From Lineus longissimus (taxonomy: Eukaryota > Nemertea > Pilidiophora > Heteronemertea > Lineidae): 64,000 nt of DNA. The stretch is from NCBI RefSeq assembly GCF_910592395.1, contig NC_088310.1, positions 27,483,491 through 27,547,490 on the forward strand, in the 5' to 3' direction. The notes under the pieces are model-generated. The model saw only the letters and a program-made list of their open reading frames with translations, did no database searches and was not told the origin of the DNA. The translations under genes and the position numbers were made by a program. Positions 15,001 to 24,453 of this stretch are shown here, one piece after another; position 1 is the first letter of the stretch, and every line of letters begins with the position of its first letter.

Positions 15001-18000
15001 TTTCAAATCAAGGTTAGAAAGATAAAGCACCAAAACAAATGAAAAAAAAATGAAAGGTTCAAGTCCATGATTATTGCAATTGTCAGATGTTAGGATATAT
15101 CTTAAACTTGTAACATCTTACACACCCAAAATGAAGATATTCATAGAGCGCTTTCAGGCAAATCCACGGTTCATAGACCCATGAATACCAATTCAACATG
15201 ATTTCATGTTTTTTATCTAAATATCTTCATTTGAGGTTGATGTTTGGTGTTGAGTTGGTCAAGTATCCAGAGCAGGTCAGTGAAGAGCCACACTAAACCA
15301 TACTGTACCTGATTTTATTTTGGGTGATCCTAAATCAAAGATGGATTATTTTTAGAATTGTTCATAAGAAATTGCCATGCGCTTCAAATGTATCAGGCTT
15401 GTAGTGACGCAAGGCTCGAAAATAAGAAACCTGTAGCATATATATCAGCACCAGATCGAATACTGTGTGTCTGATGCCGCGGCCCATGTGTCCATGCACA
15501 AAGAACCGAGACACCACACGCTTGAAAGAAAATATTCTTACATACTTGATCAGGAATAGCATAAGAGTTTTCTGTGGGAGCTTTCTCTGCAAAGTTTGCA
15601 TGGACCCAAGTCGAGGGAACTGCCCAGGGCTTGAGAATGTGGAGAAATCTTGTTGGCTACCTGTGCTCCACTTGGAGTGACAGAGTAAAGTCAAGTCACG
15701 TCAAAGAATCTTGATTTAGAAGTCGACCTATTTCCGAGCTCTGCATCAGGACAAGGAGACAAAGAATCTAACAAAGCAAAAACTTTACTCAGAAGAGACA
15801 GATGTTATGACCGAGACAGTGAGGCTATATGTCAGAGATAACTAACAGACAAACACATCATTTCTAGTAAGTTCCTCAGGAGAGATGTCTGAAGACAAGG
15901 GTTGATAGCTAAATAGAATATGAGGAGTAATGTTAAAACTAACACAGATTCAAAGAAACACACATATATTCTCTTTGGTAAATGATTGGGAAATTGATCT
16001 TACCATCCGGGAGATATGCTGTGGCATCAAACCACTGGAACAACATCGCTATAAGTCGACCCAAGATCTCCTGAAATATGGTAAGAAAGCTCATTTTAAA
16101 GTGTATTCGATCTTCATCTAATCTTTGAACCCAACTTCCTGTCATTTGACCAAGGTCTCCATGCTAGCTGGCTCTCAGGACTAAGCCAGCAGGACTGATC
16201 GGGTATGTACTGCTGCCTGTCTGGTTGCCTCTACTCTCCTAAGGTCCAACAGGATTGGAATCAGCCCATGATCTTTGTCAAATCCAGCTTGGTCTAATGC
16301 GTCCCTGATTAGCTTGGTCTAATGCGTCCCTGATTAACTTTGCCTAACTCCTATAAACCAGTCTCTCGTGAACATGTGACATTGGATGCTTGACACTTCT
16401 CATTGATGATTCCAAATGAACAGTTTACTTACCACCGGTACTTCTTGGCTTGGCGGGCACAGCTCCACCAGTAGCCAGACTCCGTATCTACTCAACAGCT
16501 TCTGTTCCTCGTCGTCTTCGTTTTCTTCCTCGTCCTCATCCTCCAGATGTTGCTGGGTGACCTCCTCACCCATCTCCACCACTCGCTTGGTCTCCATTGG
16601 CTGAGCCTCTTTCAGAAGTCTATAAACACAATCAATGCACATAAAGCGTTATAAGAAGTCTTCTGCTTGATACCTTGTGCCAGAAATCACTCCACATAAT
16701 ACAGATCACAAGTCTGAAACCTTACATTAGACCATGCCACCTTTCTTGAGAGTTTAGATCGAGAAAAGGACAATACCTTACCTGACGATGGCTTCCACCA
16801 AGTAGCACTGCAACTCCGGATCACATTGCCAGACACACGGCACAGTCACCTGGACCACATGTTTCTTGTTGGCATGTCGAGCTTTGTGGCAGTTCTCACA
16901 GAAGCGGATCGGCCGGTTGCCGTTGAAGCTTGCACACTCGATGTGGAAACACGTGCACATGGCTATGTTGTCTTTGGTGGTGCAGTTCTGAAAAAACAAC
17001 GATATTCCACTGTTGAACAAACCATGAAATTGTGCAACATGAAATATGTAACTGCTCAGTTGAACAAGTTGTAGAAAAGGTCTCTCAATGTGATGGGGAA
17101 ATACCTTGGTGGAGTTCAACCCTTTTGTAATTCGATCATTCAATTCGTCTCCTACCTTGTTCTCACATACGAGTGAGACGTGGTCCATGGGAAGCAAGAC
17201 GTCCACGAGATGTTCGGCATGACTCCGCCTCAGGACATCCACACAGCTACCACAGATATAGAGGGGCGGTGGCTTGTCTGCTGCTTCGATGGCAAGAGAT
17301 GGATCCAAACACATCTGAAATGAAAACAATCAAAAGTTTTCTACTGCTAGAAATCCTTCAGTCTACCGGAGCATTCTTGATTAGGGACCTACAGTGAGAT
17401 ATCAATATCTGTACTGAAATGGCTCAGAGTGACCGTTGGTCAACATAGCAGTCCTTAGCGCTCCTTGGGTGCCACACCAAGGACTATGGCTCAACGCCTT
17501 GTCCATTTCAAGTATTGACCCCAAGACAAATGCCTTTCAGAATTCTCATTTCCAGCTGCATTTTTGACTTTGATATGATTATGATCCTGCACTGTGCACA
17601 GACATTCAATACTTGACTGGAGTGAAAACCTTACTCACTTTTATAGCCACACTATTGCCAGCATTGGTGCAATTCTCTCTCTGGCATGTCAACGGCTTCC
17701 AGGCTTCAAGGGAAGAAGAAACAGTAGTTGTTTTATCAATCGAATTACTGTACGGAGATTTGAATGCAGTAACATTCATGTAGGGCGCTCCCTGCTTCAC
17801 ACACAAGCTTTATCTCATGTATGATGTACTTGAGGAATGTCTACTCCTGTATGAACTAATCAGTGTTGTCTATTGCCTTCTTTTGAATATGTGAGTTAAA
17901 AGTCTGAAGATGCAATTTGGGAATTGTGGAGGAACTTGAGTCAGTTATAGTGACTGAACGACTGGAGCAGACCAGCTCTTCTCTTTGTCAGCACTCACAA

Positions 18001-21000
18001 CAAAAGAGAAGCTCCTGCCTCAACCAACTGACCTCAGAATGGCCTTAGAATTAAGATCACCTTACCATATTCAAGGAACAAAACATCCTTGGATAGATGC
18101 ATCAATCTTTACAGATACACATTGTGACATGATTTTTTACAAAAAGTGCTTTCCACCAAATGTACACGAACTTCATTGGAACCACATGTGCGCTCACATA
18201 AAAGTGCGTGCAAACCGTCAGACTCAGACATGAAACCGCAGTCTTTATGCACATAACAAGAATAACCAGAGGCCAAACTCGCAAAAACCATTTACACTAT
18301 ATAACTTGAATGATATATACATACAACTTAAAGCCTGAAATCACACTAAAACTCATCAATCCGGTGCAGAACCAAAATTGGAAATTCAACATCATTCAAA
18401 TCAAAATATACTCCACATCAAATGCATCAACTCACTAACTTAAACAGTAAAACTCCTCTGCAAATAACTTGTCTATCTACGATAAGCCAACTGAGTTCTG
18501 AACTTGACAATATTTGTACGGCCGGCCAAGAAATTTAACTAATAGCTGCTGTATTCAGAAGTCAGTCGGCACCCATCGGCTGTATCAGGTATAACCATGT
18601 AGAATATTTGAAGATAAACCAAGAATACGTCTCTAAAAACTAGTAAAAGCAATTCAACATTTTCAGAGAAGATAAAACAGTTAGATATAAACTTGTACCT
18701 CAATAATTCTGATCCTAGTAATGATAAAAACTGTTCAACCGACAAATAAGCAGAGTTCTAAAAACAGATGCTTAAAATCAAATGTTGTTTATGGGAAGGA
18801 GGGCAATGTTTGTGAATCAAAAATGACAAATGTGTTGTTCAGGACAAGGCAATGCAGTTGTTGTCAGTTGGTTCACATGTTTGACTGAAACTTGCAGCAA
18901 TCGATTTTTAACAAACTCATCTCGTACAGAACTTAAGGTGTAAGCAACATGCCACTAATTTTCAGTTTCACATATCTGTTTTTACCCGAGTCAGCCAAAG
19001 CTGCAACCAACTCACAAAAACTTCTTTCCTTACATCATCAGTGCATGTGAATAGTTAGTGATGTTGTTATGAGACAATGGCTTAAATATCCTCGCATTAG
19101 AAACCGACACCATAACATCAAATCGTCAGGCATGCAATACACAACAACCAGAAAACACTTCAGTAACATTTTTATGAAGAGTTTTATCATTCAGTATTCA
19201 TCAACTGCACTTACATGTGTAGTTTTATACAGACAATCAAATTTCTTCAAACGAACTCAAACAAACCAAAAGTTCAACCGAAGATTACACATTTCTGGTT
19301 ATTGCATCAACGTGGAAAAGTTTTAGGGAGGAAATAGTTCAGACACAGTGTCATATTTTCTAACACCGAGTTATTTAAGCCACTGCATAACAATATACTA
19401 AAAGCCGACAACACATCGAATAACTCAACTCTGCATATACTGGCCAAGGTATGCATATCACTCTACCACTGATGCTCAACTGCAACCAACAGCTATGCTA
19501 CATTGGTTTGGGGATTGAGGGTGATAAAAGGCCAGAAGGTCATTTTAGAAAGCCAGGGCAGAGGATGCTGCACAAGAGCCTTATAAAGTCAGTATTGAAG
19601 GCAAACGTCTCGTGACAAACAGTTCAAATGAACATTACAGTACAGGTGTAACAGGATATCCAAACCTATGTAGACAGCAGTCAGTCGTAGCCTTTGAGCC
19701 CAAGCAATGGCAAGAGCTAAATGGTAACCTACATCAAGCCAACCTTACCTAGCATACCGTAACACAGCTTACTAAGCATATCAAAGCACGTGATTATCCA
19801 CATCTGGTAGGCAGAGTGCCCAAGATTACATTCTAGTCCAGGTTTGGCTTACGTTGCGGCTACTTGGAGCCGCTGCCCCCAATACCCTGCTGCTTTCTTA
19901 GGCAACGTTTTAGTTGTAATTATTGATTTCGCCAACCAAAAGATCATACCTTTCAGAATCAGACAGGCTGTTTCTCTTTTAGGGTGATGTAAAACAACAC
20001 AGTAATCTTGGACACTCTGCTGAATGAAGTGTTTGTGGCATCCTACATCAGTAGTAGAGGTCCTTGCAATGATTGTGATACTTTGGAGCTAAATCTTACC
20101 AGTGAACTCAAATCCTGATTGAGGAAGGGGTCGACACAAGTATAGATAGAAAAGAGCAGAAATCATAGAAAGTTTGGTTAAAGTTGTTTCAACATGGCCA
20201 ATGTTGGTGGTGCTTGTGTTGACAGGAATCTAGCTAACCTTTCACATGTTATTTTACCAATCAAACTGTCTTCTTCTGAAGTAGTGATGAGGACACCAGA
20301 CTGTACCAACATTTTGTGTGTGTTTGAAGTCGCCATTAGCCATCACTTTTCACAAGAACTATTGAACATACATTTCATCCAAAAATTTGTCAGTAACAGA
20401 GAAGTTTTTGAAAATGTCACCCAAACTTTAAAGCTGTGTTTGAATTTTCAAAACCTTCACTTTTTCCTTAGCTACATACATGTATATAAAACAAAACTGA
20501 ATTCCGAAACAGTGAGTGAAATTTTCAGCTGGACTTATGGTATAGTGTTATTTTAGATGTAACTGTGTAGACACACTGTATCAAGATGATTATCAATGGC
20601 ACCTAGTATGCTACCCGTATGCTATGCTTTGAATATCGCTGAAATAAAAAGGTTATCACTTTTCCGTGGAGGTACTGACAGAGGAAAAACAAACACCATA
20701 GTATGAGTACAAAGTTGCATGATTTGTTCACAAAACGATACGATTTCTGTCGTCACACAACTTATCTTACCCAAGTATTTGTAATGTCTGCCAGTTTTGT
20801 CGCAAAGGGCCTGGTTGAGCTGTGGCCAATAGTGGAAGAGGAGGTTCGCTGCTGGGGCCCTTGATTGTGGAGGTCCATAGGCTATCACCATCAACAGATC
20901 CTGGGGGTCAGATGACAACAAAGTGATAAGAAATATGAAAATATAGACAACATTTGACCTCTCTCATGTGGCCACTCCCTACAAGATGACAGCATTTGTC

Positions 21001-23236
21001 AGCCTCGTAAGGGAGTCCTCAACAGGATTCTACAGCAGTGTGACAAGACTCCACTGTGACATGCACACTCTAAGTGTCCTTTTATTGTCCTACAAGACTG
21101 TACTTGAGACGTAGACAAGTGACCTGCCTAGTTCATCCACATCAGCTCTGAATTGCTTAGTTTGTCTACAAAAGTTGACACCAACAAAATTATGAACTTC
21201 TAATACGGGGACGATGAAATGAATGATACCTTGGCTACATCCATCTTTAGGCTCATCAGGCATTCCACCAGCCTCGAGTGATATTCTGGAATATGAAAGA
21301 GAATGAAGTGAAACAAAATCAGTCTAAAGAGGTCCTTTTTGACTCCTAAGGCTTTATATTTTACTCTAACAGCAGGCTTCAGTCATTCCTTGTACGAGAT
21401 GTCTAACCTACCCAGTCACAGGAACTATGAAGCTTTACTTAAAGGAGTGTGAATCTCTCATGAGAAACTGACAAATCACATCTACTCACCTCGGTTCTCC
21501 ACATACTGGAACACCATCATGATAATGGCAGCGACCGATTCACTGGCGTATGTTGGTGTATCATTCACTTCCGCATAACCTACACAGACAGAGAATAGTC
21601 ACTTGGTATGTATGAAACAATAATTCATCCTACTTCTACACATTCAAAGAGACAGCAAGTTTCTCACACTGGAGGAGATTTGACTGGCAAACCCTCAGAC
21701 TTTCCTCCCCTGGTGTTGACAAGGTCAGCTAGGCTTAGGTGAAAACCTAGGGGACTTCTGGAGACTGGAGGATGCTTACCAGGGTCGTCTAGCACCAGCT
21801 TGTAGTCACGACTTAAAGATTCGGCAAGATTTAGTACTTACCTAAGGTCATGGGCAGCAGGTTTGAGCAGAGCAGTTCTACTGTGTCTGAGTGTAAACTT
21901 TGAGGGAAGGTAGCTAGGGTTGAAGCCACGATGTAAGGCAATGAGTCCAGAAGGTCGTACTCTAGGAAGGGCACCAGGCAGCCGAGGACACATAGCACAG
22001 CCTCACCAAGAGCTGCAGAGAAGATGAGGATTATTCAATGTGTTAAACATGCATCTTTCCAAAATATTTGTCTCCTAAACAATCTTGTTGTTTTCATGAT
22101 TTCTGAAATTCGCAATTGAATGGATTCTAGTTGGACAGCTGTATTTTCAGGGTCTCTCAATGCAGTATATGTCAGTACTACTTCATCAGGAACCACATGA
22201 GAACATGATTACAAACTGAGTTTTGAAATGAATGTGAGACAGAGAGAGATCGAATAATGCTCAAGTGAGCACTGATTAAAAACACAATATTTCAAAAAGC
22301 ACTGAAATAAACCCAAACTATCCTCATTATCACAAACTTCCCCATTACAAGGAGCTGGACACTTTCATTACGAAACAGAACATGTAGACAAGAAAGGAAA
22401 ACAGCAGTGAACAAGGTGCATTTGATACTGAACTGACTAAACTCGGTAGTCAGATGGCCTATTGTGTTCTGTGAACTTCTGTGCCAAGACTCAGCAAAGA
22501 AATCTCACAGAAATATACAGTTTTCAGGATGACGTGTCACAATGACGTGATTGATATTTGCAGTGATTGTGCATGACACAGACATAAACAGTGTAACAGG
22601 AGGAAAAGTCACCGGCTGTCAGCTCTGAAAATCCCCCTAGAAAAGAAATTGCAATTAGTACCACTTAGGCTAACACTGTCTCACCGAGTCTTTGACTTTA
22701 TGGCTTTAGTTTAAGTTAAATGCACTTTCTTTTCAGTTATGCCTGTCTTGAGTGTTTCTTACCATCCTTCGGTAGTCATTGAAAATAATAGAGAGAAACT
22801 GAACTAAAATTAAAAGTGAATTTGAAAGAGACTGGTCACTTGAAAGAAACTTCACATACGCATTACGCCAAGGAAAGACATGAAACTTCACAGACTGTCA
22901 ACTGTAGACCCAGAAATGATAGAAATCATACTTACAACCAGCTAGCAAGACAAAGAAAATTAACAAGAATCTTAAACTAAGGGAACAAACCAAATGAACA
23001 AAAGATCAAGAGATGGGATGCAGACGAGGGCATCTCGATGACTCTACAATCATCTCGTCACCGGGTGCACTCTTCCCTGGTTCACACTGGTCACAGCTTT
23101 TGTTCTTATGAGACAAAGAATACCCGATACATTTTAATTGAATCCCTATTTGCATGGTCACTTTGTTACTTAGTCTCATAAGCTAAAAGGACTACTGAAA
23201 TACAAGTAGTCCTAGCCTGGGCCATGAAGTCTAACT

Positions 23237-23274
<38 letters not shown>

Positions 23275-24420
23275 CTGAATACCTGCTTAGTAGAGCAACC
23301 ATTGTTCTAATATTACAGCCAGCCTTCAACCAATGTCCAAGTGAAGTGCGGAAAGTCTTAAGGATTAGGCTGGGGAATGTATGTACCGTATTTTTCGGAC
23401 TATAAGGCGCAGGCAAAAATTTTGAATTTGGCCCCAAATCGGGGGGTGCGTCTTATGGTCCGGTGCGCCTTTTCTGTGGCCCCTGACCCAAGCGTTTTTA
23501 AAAGACAGCAGATTATAAAGATCTTGATGAGAACTTATACTTCATTTCAATTCAACAACACCTTTCCTTACCTGTTTGTCCATACTGCAATACTGGCACG
23601 ACATCGATGATGCCAATCACACAGGCATGCAGTCCACTATAGTTCAAGTTGGGAAACACGGACAGTCGGATGCTATCTCGTTGGCGAGGTCCGTAACTCT
23701 CATCAGGAATGCTTGGCACATCCTTCAAGACGCTGGAGAAAAAACATCAGGGCTTTGGATGTACAGTGGAACCCTGACTTTGAAAATTTTTCAGAATTTT
23801 GAACTTATGAAAAAATTCAACTCTGAAGGATGAAAAAATTTCTGAGTCCAAGTATTTTTTACACACTTTTTTTTCTGCTCAAACTGAAGAAACATCACCA
23901 GTCCCAAAAAGTTTTTGACTTTGAAAATTTTTTGAAAACTTTGAAAACTTGGCAAATGTCCTAAAATTATCTCACCTGAGAAGTGTCTGCGAGAAATATT
24001 TCAGGGTGTTAGCCACATCAACACCAGATGGCAGGGGAGTGATGTTGTTGGACGATCTGTACAAGTAGTCCTTCAAATTCCGCAACTTAGCATTGACTAA
24101 AAATGAAATGGTTCTCTTGAAATAAATTAATAAGAGTTACAGATCCACTTTACTAAAGACTAGAAATGCAAAACACCCAGGTTATCTCATTCTGAACGAC
24201 AGGTCTTTTTCATCCGGTAACTACAACAGCAAATGCAACTTGAGGTGCTTCTGGATCGCTCCTATGTTTTACATTTTAAATAAGATCCAAGTCATAAGGT
24301 GTTAACTTGAAAAGAATGTCACCATCCCTCCTGAGTAATGCACCACATAATTTCCTCGACCTAACCAAGACATCAACATACATCAATCCTATACTCACAT
24401 GTTGCAGCTCTGGTCGCCAT
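88..24420 (-). CDS. UNC79: UNC79 orthologue, N-terminal part (30 coding exons, continues off left edge)
   Basis: UNC79 is a large scaffold that works with UNC80 to stabilise and localise the NALCN sodium-leak channel in neurons. Thirty minus-strand exons join in phase into 1,553 codons that align in order with the first roughly 60% of vertebrate UNC79 (about 2,600 residues). Landmarks: LPSGVDVANTLKYFSQTLL near the start; DLLMVIAYGPPQSR; a Cys/His-rich, probably zinc-binding stretch over exons 8-10 (LTCQRENC, YICGSC, CTCFHIEC, RFCENCHKARH); LIAMLFQWFDATAY; GLNRLFCLIPYDI; LPSGADIFW; LTWEFFLNRFDTLSLEAQL; DTVHQLSALLMK. The start is the 22-nt exon at 24399-24420, whose product aligns with the vertebrate N-terminus. 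The leftmost exon (88-596) is an acidic, Ser/Thr/Pro-rich linker and ends in phase at a donor, so the C-terminal portion lies outside the window. Assignment is by remembered family sequence, not a search. Confidence 0.95.
978..1290 (+). mobile_element. 3' end of a non-LTR (LINE) retrotransposon
   Basis: The plus strand at 978-1202 reads a 74-residue open segment with the motif series GRAFQCAAPTLWNQLP, then a basic HLKTFLF ending. That is the usual C-terminal tail of CR1/Jockey/RTE-type reverse transcriptase ORFs (a WN.LP motif followed by LKT.LF). It is followed at about 1258-1285 by a short array of CATTT/CATTTT units, typical of a LINE 3' terminus. Only the 3' end is present. It lies antisense in the UNC79 intron between exons 1444-1626 and 751-901. 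Confidence 0.75.
2303..5629. other. Large UNC79 intron, nothing recognised
   Basis: AT-rich intron of 3.3 kb. Short open frames occur on both strands but none has family motifs or consistent splice sites. There are small ACATGT-type simple runs near 3030-3060. A possible exon near 4590-4678 was tested and rejected because it stops in the required phase. Confidence 0.6.
5744..7608. other. UNC79 intron, nothing recognised
   Basis: 1.9 kb of AT-rich intron between exons 7609-7797 and 5630-5743. I see no repeat, coding motif or RNA gene in it. Confidence 0.55.
7798..8625. other. UNC79 intron containing an A/T-homopolymer-rich repeat
   Basis: Intron between exons 8626-8827 and 7609-7797. Apart from the dispersed repeat at 8321-8440, no feature is recognised. 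Confidence 0.5.
8321..8440 (-). repeat. Dispersed repeat, inverted partner at 23774-23905
   Basis: The segment shares two blocks with the reverse complement of 23774-23905: one built around GTTGAATTTTTTCA, AAGTTCAAAA and CTGAAAAATTTTCAA, the other around GATGTTTCTTCA then TTTGAGCAGAA, in the same relative order with an unlike middle. Both copies lie in UNC79 introns and are rich in A and T runs. Probably two old copies of one mobile family; class unknown. Confidence 0.55.
10417..10837 (-). mobile_element. Cassandra-like TRIM: LTR-int-LTR with 5S rRNA-like LTRs, copy 1
   Basis: A 421-bp element. Two 154-bp direct repeats (10417-10570 and 10684-10837) start TGTA and end TACA (TG...CA) with imperfect inverted ends, and flank a 113-bp interior. 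Read on the minus strand, TGGCAGACC lies two bases after the 5' LTR (primer-binding-site-like) and GAAGGGGGGAATGA abuts the 3' LTR (polypurine-tract-like). GGGGG flanks both ends (10412-10416 and 10838-10842) as a 5-bp target duplication. No protein is encoded. The element lies sense within an UNC79 intron, about 29 bp from the donor of exon 10867-10970. That structure defines a terminal-repeat retrotransposon in miniature, which must be moved by another element's proteins. Confidence 0.88.
10432..10477 (-). promoter_or_regulatory. 5S rRNA internal-control-region-like sequence in LTR
   Basis: Read on the minus strand this holds GGAAGTTAAGCAACGTTGAG, then a GCGCGGTC block, then TTTGGATCGGTGACC. 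Those blocks correspond in order and spacing to the 3' half of invertebrate 5S rRNA (GAAGTTAAGCAACG...GGTTAGTACTTGGATGGGTGACC), the region that carries the A box, intermediate element and C box bound by TFIIIA. Equivalent copies are at 10699-10744, 30019-30064, 30286-30331 and 30553-30598. About 20 bp upstream on the same strand is TGGCCTAGTGG, which resembles a tRNA-type A box. Pol III activity is inferred, not shown. Confidence 0.75.
11707..11975. repeat. Decayed tandem duplication, period about 150 bp
   Basis: AGAGAAGAACTGAATGTCCTG near 11707 recurs as AGAGAACAACTAAATATCCTG near 11857, and the following stretches stay alignable (GACACTG..., AAGTTAGT.TAGGTAT.AGT.ATG-like) with many substitutions and small gaps. 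It lies in the UNC79 intron between exons 12003-12269 and 11204-11471. Two units are visible; an earlier third is possible. Origin unknown. Confidence 0.5.
13633..16003. other. UNC79 intron, nothing recognised
   Basis: 2.4 kb intron between exons 16004-16070 and 13595-13632. Open frames on both strands lack family motifs, and no repeat stands out. Confidence 0.55.
16286..16335. repeat. Perfect 25-bp tandem duplication
   Basis: The 25-mer starting AGCTTGGTCTAATGCG and ending CCTGATT occurs twice, head to tail with no mismatch (16286-16310 and 16311-16335), about 100 bp downstream of the donor of UNC79 exon 16433-16619. The identity implies a recent event. Confidence 0.9.
17704..20770. other. 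Largest UNC79 intron, nothing recognised
   Basis: 3.1 kb intron between exons 20771-20900 and 17639-17703. A 120-codon plus-strand open frame (20194-20556) and others show no motif and no splice support. No repeat or RNA gene is seen. Confidence 0.55.
23238..23273. repeat. (GAT)12 microsatellite
   Basis: Twelve uninterrupted GAT triplets inside an UNC79 intron. Likely length-polymorphic. Confidence 0.95.
23386..23475 (+). mobile_element. MITE-like fragment (CGGACTATAAGGCGCA family)
   Basis: The left end reads GTATTTTTCGGACTATAAGG followed by CGCA, and the interior has GGGGGTGCGTCTTATGGTCCG then GTGCGCC. This terminal sequence and its imperfect self-complement are familiar from a widespread animal MITE family whose arms are GTATTTTTCGGACTATAAG...GCGCC. 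A complete right arm is missing, so this is a truncated copy. Family identity is from memory. Confidence 0.6.
23774..23905 (+). repeat. Dispersed repeat, inverted partner at 8321-8440
   Basis: Reverse-complement relative of the block at 8321-8440: shared TTGAAAATTTTTCAG, TTTTGAACTT, GAAAAAATTCAAC, then TTCTGCTCAAA and TGAAGAAACATCA. It lies in the UNC79 intron just downstream of exon 23976-24096. See the partner entry. Confidence 0.55.
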
Positions 24421-24453
24421 GGTAACAATCTAATCTTGGGTTGTCATGGAAAC
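24413..24453. promoter_or_regulatory. Two RFX/X-box-like palindromes, one overlapping the UNC79 start codon
   Basis: GTCGCCATGGTAAC (24413-24426) and GTTGTCATGGAAAC (24440-24453) fit the X-box pattern GTTNYCATGGNAAC, with one mismatch in the first. The first contains the CAT that is the UNC79 initiator on the minus strand, so it is in the first coding exon or 5' UTR. RFX factors control many ciliary and neuronal genes, which suits UNC79, but the transcription start is unknown. A weaker variant lies near 24567-24580. Confidence 0.45.

Larger units (their letters stand above)
22013..23571. other. UNC79 intron with microsatellite and MITE fragment
   Basis: 1.6 kb intron between exons 23572-23732 and 21842-22012. 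It contains the GAT microsatellite at 23238-23273 and the MITE-like end at 23386-23475. Nothing else is recognised. Confidence 0.55.
88..24420 (-). other. UNC79: UNC79 exon map
   Basis: Exons in transcript order, each with AG acceptor and GT donor and with phases that match: 24399-24420, 23976-24096, 23572-23732, 21842-22012, 21490-21579, 21230-21285, 20771-20900, 17639-17703, 17156-17314, 16782-16987, 16433-16619, 16004-16070, 13595-13632, 13336-13439, 12844-13020, 12501-12624, 12003-12269, 11204-11471, 10867-10970, 10081-10229, 9612-9769, 9146-9327, 8626-8827, 7609-7797, 5630-5743, 2181-2302, 1763-1945, 1444-1626, 751-901, 88-596. The short exons 17639-17703 and 13595-13632 were placed from family conservation plus phase. 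The exon at 5630-5743 encodes a basic, Gln/Arg-rich segment less like the vertebrate protein. Individual boundaries could be off by a few bases. Confidence 0.88.

Noticed and set aside
20194-20556. 120-codon plus-strand frame in an UNC79 intron
   Set aside because: No recognised motif, no splice support, AT-rich sequence. Could be chance.
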